NCBI GenBank assembly: GCA_036398215.1
Contig: DASWHK010000302.1
Span: 1 to 23,422, forward strand
Origin: DASWHK01 sp036398215
GTDB lineage: Bacteria > Acidobacteriota > UBA890
Reading direction: 5' to 3'
Length of the DNA stretch: 23,422 nt
Positions within the stretch are counted from its first letter, which is position 1; each line of letters opens with the position of its first letter. Below the pieces are notes generated by a model that saw only the letters and a program-made list of their open reading frames with translations, did not search any database and was not told the origin of the DNA. A program made the translations under genes and the position numbers. This document shows, in pieces, positions 10,981 through 18,018 of this stretch.

Positions 10981-12330
10981 TCAGAAGGAGCCGAAGCCGT
11001 ACTCGATGCCGACCAGCGGCGTGACGGTGTCTCGCAGGCCGCCATCGTTGAGCTTGAACAGCAGGTTGAAGTCGACCAGCAGGTTGCCGCGCGGGTTCAC
11101 CTTGAAGCCGATCGCGGCATTGGTCTGGTTGAACGACGCCTGCTCAAAGTCGATGTTGGGGAAGCCGAGCTGCGTCTCACGCGGTGGCGGCGTCGTCACG
11201 GTGTCGATCAGCCGCAGCCGCTGGGCGTCGAAGATCTGCTGCCCGAGGATGTCGAACACCAGGGTCAGCTGCTCGTGCACGCCCCAGTCGACGCCGAAGG
11301 CGTAGAAGAGCTGATCGGGGAGGTCGCCCTCGTCGCCGGCGACGCGCAGGTCGCCGGCCAGCCGGCTGTCGCCGTTCCACTGGTACCCGAGGTTGACGTG
11401 CGGCGAGACGTTGTTGCCGACGACGCCCGAGACCACGAAGAACGGCCGCACGCCGACGCCGCCAGTGCCGAGCAGATCAACCTCGTCGCCGCTCGGCAAG
11501 CGAACGTCCAGGCCCGCCGCCACGGCGACGGCGTCGGAGACCCGCGGGTTGCCCTTGAGCCTGACGATGATGTCGCCGAGGCCGGTGGCCGAGCCCGAGT
11601 TGCTGAAGATCTGCTGGTCCGGGTTCCCCCCCTCGAAGTGATGGATGTTCGGGTTGGGATCGCCGGTGCGCTGGATCGTCGCCACCGAGGTGACGTCGAG
11701 ATCGGTCCGTAGGATCGGCACGGCGACCGAGACGTCCACCCGGTCGTGCAGGCCGTAGGTGAAGAAAGCGGTGAACTGCGAGACCTGCCCGCCGATCACC
11801 GTGTCCAGCGTGATGACGTCGTCCTTGAAATCGAGGCTGACGCCGCCCGGGCAGTTGCAATGGGCGATGGCGTCGGGGATGCCGTCGAGGTCGACGCCGT
11901 CGATTCCGTCGAAGCTGAAGTACTGGAAACCGAAGCTGACATTGAAGCGGCCGCTGCCGACCGTCTCCGCCCGTTCGGTGAGGATGGGACCGAAGCTCTG
12001 CCGCCGGCGCGCGGGCAAGCCGGTGTCGGGGTCGATGCCAAAGGTGATGCCCGAAGCCGACGAGGGCAGCGGCAGCGCTGTCAGTTGGGTGACGAACGCG
12101 ATGTTCAGCAGCCGTCCCTGCTGTAGGACGTCGCTGAACTGTCCTTCACGGGCAACGCCGAAGTGGGCCTCGTGGTTGAAGGGCTGGTCCGCTTCCAGCT
12201 CGATGAACCCTTCGGCCCCGAAGATGTTCGGGATCAGAAAGGCGAGACCGGTGCCCTCCTCCTGTCCCTGGGCCGGCAACGAGATAAAGAGCGACAACAT
12301 CATGACCGGCGGTATCCAGCGTCGGTTCAT
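10981..12330 (-). CDS. Outer-membrane beta-barrel protein (Phenol_MetA_deg/transporter-like)
   Basis: A 449-residue exported protein with signal peptide MNRRWIPPVMMLSLFISLPAQG and probable cleavage before QEEG. The rest alternates polar and hydrophobic residues as in beta-strands, with repeated patterns such as LHDRVDVSVAVPI, GLGDIIVRLKG, AVAVAAGLDVRLPSG and PHVNLGYQWNGD, and ends in VGIEYGFGSF with a terminal Phe, the outer-membrane insertion signature. The order resembles the MetA-pathway/transporter barrel family, but the substrate cannot be told. A CxC (HCNCPGG) sits in a predicted loop. The start is ATG 12330; AGGGGAGA (12343-12336) is its Shine-Dalgarno, and the TTG codon one triplet upstream is not preferred. 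It lies 183 nt downstream of the kinase gene with its own -10-like element. Confidence 0.75.
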   Translation of the reverse strand: MNRRWIPPVMMLSLFISLPAQGQEEGTGLAFLIPNIFGAEGFIELEADQPFNHEAHFGVAREGQFSDVLQQGRLLNIAFVTQLTALPLPSSASGITFGIDPDTGLPARRRQSFGPILTERAETVGSGRFNVSFGFQYFSFDGIDGVDLDGIPDAIAHCNCPGGVSLDFKDDVITLDTVIGGQVSQFTAFFTYGLHDRVDVSVAVPILRTDLDVTSVATIQRTGDPNPNIHHFEGGNPDQQIFSNSGSATGLGDIIVRLKGNPRVSDAVAVAAGLDVRLPSGDEVDLLGTGGVGVRPFFVVSGVVGNNVSPHVNLGYQWNGDSRLAGDLRVAGDEGDLPDQLFYAFGVDWGVHEQLTLVFDILGQQIFDAQRLRLIDTVTTPPPRETQLGFPNIDFEQASFNQTNAAIGFKVNPRGNLLVDFNLLFKLNDGGLRDTVTPLVGIEYGFGSF

Positions 12331-12392
12331 CAACTTCTCCCCTGTTGTGTTGGGCTCGTTTCTCCGTATCTTTTGGAAATCAGCCGCGTCCG

Positions 12393-12400
12393 ACTATAGC
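12393..12400 (-). promoter_or_regulatory. Candidate -10 element (GCTATAGT) of the outer-membrane protein gene
   Basis: TATAGT (12398..12393) preceded by GC on the minus strand, in a locally AT-richer part of the 183-nt gap. It predicts a leader of about 55 nt containing the strong Shine-Dalgarno. The -35 is poor. The rest of the gap (12400-12513) shows no gene and no clear terminator for the kinase. Confidence 0.35.
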
Positions 12401-12513
12401 GATCCGCGGGGTCCATTACTAGCCCGCGTTATCGGCACCGCACGGCCCTCGCCAGAAGCGCGGCCACCGCCGGCTCATGACGGCTCTTTCACCGGGTCGA
12501 GGCCACGGCTTGC

Positions 12514-15500
12514 TCACCTCTGCTCTTCCTGCGTCATCGACTGAATGAGCCACCTGCCATCCTGCTTGCGCAACTCGATGCGCTGTCTGGCTGACGGCGT
12601 GGTCGTAGATCCGATCCGATAGCGAACCGTCCAGACGTGCTCCGCGTCGGGGAGATCGATCTCCGTGTCGACCGACTGGATCTCCAAAGACACCGAGCTC
12701 TCCTGGAAGGCGACCCGGATGAAGTCCTCGGACGTCGTTCCCACGACACCCGGCCAGACCTGCCGAATCCGGTCCATCGACCTGTCCTCGAAGGCCTGAC
12801 GGTACTGGTCCAGGACGGAGAGGATGGCGGCGGCTTCCCGGTAGTGGGACAGCGCCTCGTCGAGCGCCTGGGCGGCTGCCAGCAAGTTGCCGGCGTTCTC
12901 TTCTGCGTCGGCCGTCGTGATTCTCGTGGTAGCGGACGGCACGGGTGCAGCGAGAGGCTGCTGTTGGAGGGCCTGTGCCTGGCCCGCGATCAGGTTGCGC
13001 TTGTCGGCGAGGGCTCCGCGGGCCGCTCGCACCAATAGATCGCGGGCCCCTTCCCAGCCGCTGCGGGCGGCGGCGTAGTCGCCGCGGTCCAGGGCCGCCT
13101 GCGCTGCATCGGCCGGGCCGGCGGCGGCCGCGAAGTCCGCGGTCCCCCACAGCGGCGATCGGGTCTGGAGCTGCTGTGGGGTCTGCATGTAATCGTCGCG
13201 GGCCGTCTCGGCGGCAATGCGCAGCGTCCGGCTGGCTGCCGCGGCATCTTCGGATGCCGCGTCGAACCTCGCTCGGGCCGAGTTGTACCGGTCTGCGGCG
13301 TCCGACCAGCGTCCCTGTGCGACCAGACCGTCTGCTTCGTCCTGGAGTCGAGCCGCGGCTCCCCAGGTCTCACCGGCCGCTTCCGGGGCGCCCGCAGCCT
13401 CGGCGTCCCGCCGGGCTTCGATCGCCTGCGATCGGGCCCGGTCCATGGCGGCGCCCTCGTCGGCTCGCCCGAGGATCGTGCGCGCCTCTCCGTTGCCGGG
13501 CGCGGAGTCGAGGACAGCCTGTGCCGCGGCAGCCGCCTGCCCGTAGCGGTTCGCTTCGAGATGGGAGCGCGCTTCGCTGAGATTGGCCAGCAGCTCCCCG
13601 AGACTGTCGCGGACGCTTTGCTGCACCTCGAGGGCTTGTTGGTTGTCGGGATCGACGGCCAGCACGGCCTGGGCTGTCGCCAAGGCCTCTTCACCGCGGC
13701 CCGCCGCGAGGTGATCGCGGGCCTCGCGGCCGCGGACCTCGATGAGGCGCTGGCTGGCTTGCTGCCGCAGCCGCTGCGCCTCGGAGTTGTCGGGCTGTTG
13801 GTCGAGAATCCCGCCGACGGCCGCCAGGGCGGCGTCGAAGTCGCCGCCTTCCAGCTGCTGGCGGGCGGCCGCCAGCTCCTCCGTGAAGTCGAGCGGCGTT
13901 GCCGTCGTCGTACCAGAAGTCCCCCCGTCGGGAACCGTGGCTCCGCCGCCGGACGTCGACGGGCCGGACGTTTCCCCGCCGCCCGTGGCGGAAATCTCCT
14001 CGTCCCCGGCGTCGGGGCCCGAGGGCCACAGCGCCAAGGCGCTCGCGAGTACGATCGCCGCTAGGGGCAACAGCAGCAGCGCCGGTCGGTCGCGGACCGT
14101 CGAGAGCAGCTCCTGGGGAACGCGCTGCCAGGGGGCGACATCGGTGGCTCCGGCGGCGGCTTGCTTCGGTGCCCCGGTCTCGATCTGGCGGGTGTCGGCC
14201 AGCGCGGCTTCGCGCCTCTCTGCCTGACGCCTCTGGGCGTCTCGCCTCTCCGCCTCGCGCTTTTCCGCCTCGCGCCTCTCTGACTCGCGCCTCTGGGTTT
14301 CACGTCTTTCGGCTTCAAGCCTCGCAGCCTCGCGTTTTTCGGCCTCACGCTTTTCGGCCTCGCGCTTTTCGGCCTCGCGCTTTTCAGCCTCGCGCTTTTC
14401 GGCCTCACGCTTTTCGGCCTCGCGTTTTTCAGCCTCGCGTTTTTCGGCCTCGAGTCTCTCGGCCTCTCGCCGCTGGCGTTCCTCCTGCGCTCGACGCTCT
14501 TCGCCCAACCGCTCGACTTCCGCGTCCACCTCGGCGACCAGCTGCTTCGCCTCGGCTTGCTCCGGGTCCTCCCCGAGGACCTGTTCCGCCAGCTCCCGGG
14601 CGCGTTCCAGCTTGCCGCCCTGTTGCGCCTTCGTCGCCGCGGCCAGGGCCTTGGCGATGCCCTTCTGGCGCTGGCGCTCCTTCTTGATCTCGCGGTCGAG
14701 CGTCGCGCGCAGCTTCTTTGCCGGGGCATGGCTCTCGTCGAGCCGCAGGGCTTCTCTGGCAGCTTTCCGGGCTGCCTCCAGGTCACCCGCACCGCGCAGC
14801 GACTCGGCCTTCTCAAGCAGCTCGCCGATGCGCCGCTGCCGCTCCTCGTGCTCACGACGCTCCTGCTGGAAGCTCTCGATCTCCGCCTTCACCGCGGTGG
14901 CCAGCTCGGCGGCCTCGGTGTGCTCCGGCTCCTCCTCGAGGACCTGCGAGGCCAGCTCGGCGGCCTTTTCCAGCTCGCCGGCTTGCCGAGCCTCGACCGC
15001 CAGCGCGTACGTCCTTGCCAGCCGCTGCTGGCGCTCGAGCGCCTTTTCGATCGCTGCGTCGACTTGTCGCTCGAGCCGCAGCGCCGCCTCGTGGCCGTGG
15101 TCGAGCTGAAGCGCCTCACCGACGGCTTCCCTGGAGGCCTCCAGGTCACCCTCGTCCCGCAGCGACTCGGCCCTCTCGAGCAGCTCGCCGATGCGCCGCA
15201 GGCGCTCCTCGCGCTCGATGCGCTCCTGCTCGAGGCGCTCGATCTCCGCCTTCACCTCGGCGGCCAGCTCGGCAGCGTCGCCGTGCTCGGGCGCCTCCTC
15301 GAGGATCTCGGCGCTCAGCTGCGCGGCCTTTTCCAGCTCGCCGGCCTGCCGCGCCTCGACCGCCATCGCGTAGGTTTTCGCGAGGCGTTGCTGCCGCTTC
15401 CGGGCCTGCTCGAGCGCCGCTTCGATCTGCTGGGCGAGCCGCAGCGCCGCCTCGTCGCCCTCGTCGAGCTGCAGAGCTTCCCGGACAGCCTGCATGGCCG

Positions 15501-17004
15501 CTTCCAGCTCGCCCGCGGCCTCGAGCGCCCCGGCCTTCTCGAGCAGCTCGCCGATGCGCCGCTGCCGCTCCTCGCGCTCCCGGCGCTCCCGCTCGAGCCG
15601 CTCGATCTCTTCCTCGACCTCGCCGGCCAGTTGCTGGGCGTCGATGTGCTTCGAGTCCTCCCCGAGAATCTCGGCCGCCAGGGCCCCCGCCTTTTCCAGT
15701 TCTCCGGTTTCCCGCGCCTGCCTCGCTGTCGCGTAGGTCTTCGCGGCCCGCTGCCGGCGCCCCTGCTCCTCGGTCAGGCGGGCCTGGAGGTCGATCGCCC
15801 TGGCGTTCCGCGGATAATCCTCGAGGAGGGCATCGACCTCGGCGACGGCCCCTGCCAGGTCGTCGTCGGCGATGTGCCGCAGGTCCTGTTCGAGGTAGGG
15901 GGCGAGCGGCTCGAGCTTGGCCAGCAAGTCCTGGAGTTGCCCGCGCTCGACCTCGGCCAGTTGCCGGGCCCTGTACAGCTCCAGGTAGCCGCTGGCCTCC
16001 CCGATGCTGGCGGCCTCGGGGCTCGGTAGCGAGTCGTCGAGAGCGGGCGCCTCGACGCGCACCGTGGCGTCGCCGTCGACGTCGGCGTCGGCCAGGGCTC
16101 GAGACTCGGCGACGAGGTCTGCATTGGCCTCCTTCAGGTTCCGCAGCTTCTCGATCGCCGCTTCCGCCGCCGCGCGCATCTGGCGCTGCAGCTCGGGCAG
16201 AGATTTCTGAAAGGCTTCAAGGTCCGCCCCCATCTCCGCCATGCTCTGATGGCGATCGTCACGGCCCTTCTGCAGTGCCTTCTGGATGATCGCCGAGAGC
16301 TGCTCGGGGATCGTCGGGTTGACCTCGTGCAGCGGCACCGGGTCTTCACGGGCGATCTTGGCGAAGGCCTCGGCCAGGGTCCGGCCTTCGAACGCCTTGC
16401 GGTAGGAAAATAGCTCGTAGAAGACCGACCCCAGGGCGAAGATGTCGGAGCGCTCGTCCACCTTCTTGCCCTCGAGCTGCTCGGGGGACATGTAGCTCGG
16501 CGTCCCCATGACCATGCCGGTGGCGGTCATGTCGGAGTCGGCGATGCGGGCGAGGCCGAAGTCGAGCACCTTGACGCGGCCCGAAGCGGTGATCTGGATG
16601 TTTCCCGGCTTCAGGTCCCGGTGCACGACCTCCCGATCGTGCGCGTAGGCGAGGGCGCTGCAGAGGTCCAGCATCATCTGCAGCCGGCGTTCGAGGGGGA
16701 TGTACTCGCGGCGCTTGAGCTTCTCCTTGAGGTCCTCGCCGTCGAGAAGCTCCATCACGATGTAGGCGCGACCGTCCTCCTCGGCGAGGTCGTGCACGTC
16801 GATGATGTTGGGGTGCTTGAGCTGGACCGCAACGCGGGCTTCCCGGAAGAACCTGCTGAGCAGCTCGGGCTCGCCTTCGAAGTCGGCGGACATCATCTTG
16901 ATGGCCACCGGTCGCTCAAGGAACGGATCGTGGGCCTTGTAGACAACGCCCATGGCGCCCCGGCCGATCCTCTCGAGACTTTCGTACTTGCCGATTCTGT
17001 CCAC
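12514..17004 (-). CDS. Giant membrane-anchored Ser/Thr protein kinase with 121-residue repeats, charged helix and extracytoplasmic TPR/NTF2-like domains
   Basis: 1496 residues. The kinase domain (about 7-270) looks catalytically complete: GRGAMG glycine loop 14-19, VAIK Lys36, HRDLKPGN with Asp130 and Asn135, DFG 148-150, and GTPSYMSPEQ. After a linker, residues 418-848 hold three and a half copies of a 121-residue TPR-like helical repeat (equivalent positions Y424, Y545, Y666, L787). Residues 849-933 are 17 pentapeptides, mostly EKREA, predicted as one long charged helix. A single membrane span lies at about 974-993, followed by a Gly/Ser/Thr linker, then about 480 extracytoplasmic residues of TPR-like helices and a C-terminal NTF2/SnoaL-like domain ending WLIQSMTQEEQR. 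GTG 17004 is the only start that keeps the glycine loop; there is no clear Shine-Dalgarno, and the gene lies 15 nt after the phosphatase stop. Ligand and targets are unknown. Confidence 0.9.
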   Translation of the reverse strand: MDRIGKYESLERIGRGAMGVVYKAHDPFLERPVAIKMMSADFEGEPELLSRFFREARVAVQLKHPNIIDVHDLAEEDGRAYIVMELLDGEDLKEKLKRREYIPLERRLQMMLDLCSALAYAHDREVVHRDLKPGNIQITASGRVKVLDFGLARIADSDMTATGMVMGTPSYMSPEQLEGKKVDERSDIFALGSVFYELFSYRKAFEGRTLAEAFAKIAREDPVPLHEVNPTIPEQLSAIIQKALQKGRDDRHQSMAEMGADLEAFQKSLPELQRQMRAAAEAAIEKLRNLKEANADLVAESRALADADVDGDATVRVEAPALDDSLPSPEAASIGEASGYLELYRARQLAEVERGQLQDLLAKLEPLAPYLEQDLRHIADDDLAGAVAEVDALLEDYPRNARAIDLQARLTEEQGRRQRAAKTYATARQARETGELEKAGALAAEILGEDSKHIDAQQLAGEVEEEIERLERERREREERQRRIGELLEKAGALEAAGELEAAMQAVREALQLDEGDEAALRLAQQIEAALEQARKRQQRLAKTYAMAVEARQAGELEKAAQLSAEILEEAPEHGDAAELAAEVKAEIERLEQERIEREERLRRIGELLERAESLRDEGDLEASREAVGEALQLDHGHEAALRLERQVDAAIEKALERQQRLARTYALAVEARQAGELEKAAELASQVLEEEPEHTEAAELATAVKAEIESFQQERREHEERQRRIGELLEKAESLRGAGDLEAARKAAREALRLDESHAPAKKLRATLDREIKKERQRQKGIAKALAAATKAQQGGKLERARELAEQVLGEDPEQAEAKQLVAEVDAEVERLGEERRAQEERQRREAERLEAEKREAEKREAEKREAEKREAEKREAEKREAEKREAEKREAARLEAERRETQRRESERREAEKREAERRDAQRRQAERREAALADTRQIETGAPKQAAAGATDVAPWQRVPQELLSTVRDRPALLLLPLAAIVLASALALWPSGPDAGDEEISATGGGETSGPSTSGGGATVPDGGTSGTTTATPLDFTEELAAARQQLEGGDFDAALAAVGGILDQQPDNSEAQRLRQQASQRLIEVRGREARDHLAAGRGEEALATAQAVLAVDPDNQQALEVQQSVRDSLGELLANLSEARSHLEANRYGQAAAAAQAVLDSAPGNGEARTILGRADEGAAMDRARSQAIEARRDAEAAGAPEAAGETWGAAARLQDEADGLVAQGRWSDAADRYNSARARFDAASEDAAAASRTLRIAAETARDDYMQTPQQLQTRSPLWGTADFAAAAGPADAAQAALDRGDYAAARSGWEGARDLLVRAARGALADKRNLIAGQAQALQQQPLAAPVPSATTRITTADAEENAGNLLAAAQALDEALSHYREAAAILSVLDQYRQAFEDRSMDRIRQVWPGVVGTTSEDFIRVAFQESSVSLEIQSVDTEIDLPDAEHVWTVRYRIGSTTTPSARQRIELRKQDGRWLIQSMTQEEQR
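14206..14460 (-). repeat. 15-bp tandem repeat (17 units) encoding EKREA-type pentapeptides
   Basis: Exactly 17 units of 15 nt inside the kinase gene. Eight consecutive central units encode EKREA; flanking units are variants (ERLEA, ARLEA, ERRET, QRRES, ERREA, ERRDA, QRRQA). The central units differ only at synonymous or wobble positions (for example CGCGCTTTTC, CACGCTTTTC and CGCGTTTTTC on the plus strand), which suggests recent copying by slippage followed by few changes. The frame is preserved throughout. Confidence 0.9.
14461..15753 (-). repeat. 363-bp (121-residue) tandem repeat within the kinase gene, 3.5 copies
   Basis: The motif TYAxAxEARQAGELEKAAxLAxxxL, then AEIExLExERxEREERxRRIGELLExAExLRxxGDLEAA and ALxLDxxHEAALRL recurs at exactly 121-residue spacing (anchor codons at 15735, 15372, 15009 and 14646). 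The fourth copy stops at its midpoint, where the pentapeptide tract begins. Protein similarity is clear by eye; DNA identity was not computed. Confidence 0.85.
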
Positions 17005-17019
17005 GCGAAGGGCGGGGGG

Positions 17020-17781
17020 CTAGGAGGCGCCGGGTCGGATCAGCAAGACCGTGACGTCGTCGTCGGCGCCGTTGTTGCCAGCCACCTCGATCATGCGGTC
17101 GGCCACCTGCTGCAAGCCGTCGTGCTCGCCGAGGCACTGCAGGACGGTCGCCTCGTCGAGGGCCTTGTACAGTCCATCGGAGCAAAGAAGGTAGAGGTCG
17201 CCCTCGGCGACCAGTTCTTCGACGAGCTGAGGATGGATCGACTCCTCGGCGCCGATCGCTTTGGTGATCAGGTTGCGCATGGGGTGATTGCGAGCCTGCT
17301 CGGCGGTGGTGAGACCCTGTGACAGAGCGACCTGGACCCAGGAGTCGTCCTCGGTGAGCTGCTCGATCTCGCCGGCGCGGACCCGGTAGGCACGGCTGTC
17401 ACCGGCGGAGCAAATCGTCAGTCGGTCGCCGTCGAAGATGGCCGCGACGATCGTCGAGCCCATGCCGAGATACTTCTCCTGATCGTCCGCCTGCTTCCAG
17501 ACCTTGCGGTTGGCGAGCTTGACGGCCGTGCGCAGCCGGTTGCCGTTGAGCGACAGCGTCGAGTCGACGCCGAAGGGCCAGGTCATCTCGTCGCTGTCCT
17601 CGGATTGACGGACGAAGTTGGAGACCAGCTCGACGGTGAGGCCCGACGCCACCTCGCCGGCGTTCTGCCCGCCCATGCCGTCAGCGACGATGTAGAGCTG
17701 GACGTCGGCGGCGACGATGTAGCTGTCCTCGTTGACGGCGTGCCCCGGGCCGATCCGGCTGGCTGCCACCGACTCGATCAT
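17020..17781 (-). CDS. PP2C-family (PPM) Ser/Thr protein phosphatase
   Basis: A 253-residue cytoplasmic metal-dependent phosphatase of the PrpC/Stp type, probably acting against the kinase encoded 15 nt downstream. Motifs: NED at 17-19, VADGMGG with metal ligand Asp34 (residues 32-38), MGSTIVAAIF, SAGDSRAYRVR, LTEDDSWV, NLITKAIG, LYLLCSDGL with a second metal-ligand Asp, and a final GADDDVTVLLIR. The last block normally reads DNxT; here the Asn position is Asp, while the preceding Asp ligand is kept. ATG 17781 is preceded by GAGGTG (about 8 nt spacing). It is the first gene of the phosphatase-kinase pair; the long divergent gap upstream (17782-18018) holds the likely promoter. Confidence 0.93.
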   Translation of the reverse strand: MIESVAASRIGPGHAVNEDSYIVAADVQLYIVADGMGGQNAGEVASGLTVELVSNFVRQSEDSDEMTWPFGVDSTLSLNGNRLRTAVKLANRKVWKQADDQEKYLGMGSTIVAAIFDGDRLTICSAGDSRAYRVRAGEIEQLTEDDSWVQVALSQGLTTAEQARNHPMRNLITKAIGAEESIHPQLVEELVAEGDLYLLCSDGLYKALDEATVLQCLGEHDGLQQVADRMIEVAGNNGADDDVTVLLIRPGAS

Positions 17782-17867
17782 TTCGAATCACCTCGACAGA
17801 CCCATCGCTTCAGGGTCGGACATCCCTGCGCCGCTGGCGATGGCTCGGCCCCGGCAACCGCACAGAA

Positions 17868-17875
17868 AGTATAGG
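17868..17875 (-). promoter_or_regulatory. Candidate -10 element (CCTATACT) of the phosphatase-kinase operon
   Basis: TATACT (17873..17868) on the minus strand lies in the AT-richest part of the 237-nt divergent gap, about 87 nt before the phosphatase ATG. No good -35 is seen. The gap also carries GCAAGGA or GCAAGGGA three times (17909, 17918, 17941) and no gene. Confidence 0.35.
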
Positions 17876-18005
17876 AAATTGCTTTCTTGCGAATCCTGCC
17901 CCTCATGTGCAAGGAGCGCAAGGGAATGGGGTCGACGCTCGCAAGGGATCGATCTCGTAGATCCTCTTGAAGCGGCCCCGGCGCTCGCGCACGCGTGACC
18001 CGTTG

Positions 18006-18011
18006 TAGACT
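18006..18011 (+). promoter_or_regulatory. Candidate -10 element (TAGACT) of the aminotransferase gene
   Basis: TAGACT sits exactly 7 nt before ATG 18019, preceded by TTG. No Shine-Dalgarno and no clear -35 are visible, so a leaderless transcript is the simplest reading. Confidence 0.35.
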
Positions 18012-18018
18012 CCGGGCG

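Noticed and set aside
10051..11712. 553-codon plus-strand frame spanning purA and the outer-membrane gene
   Set aside because: It is out of frame with purA and antisense to the barrel gene, and the translation is Arg-rich low-complexity.
14206..14460. CRISPR array
   Set aside because: The 15-bp units are contiguous without spacers and encode an in-frame pentapeptide repeat.
14557..16029. 490-codon plus-strand frame with leucine-rich periodic sequence
   Set aside because: It is antisense to the 121-residue repeats of the kinase; its apparent periodicity is a mirror of that repeat.
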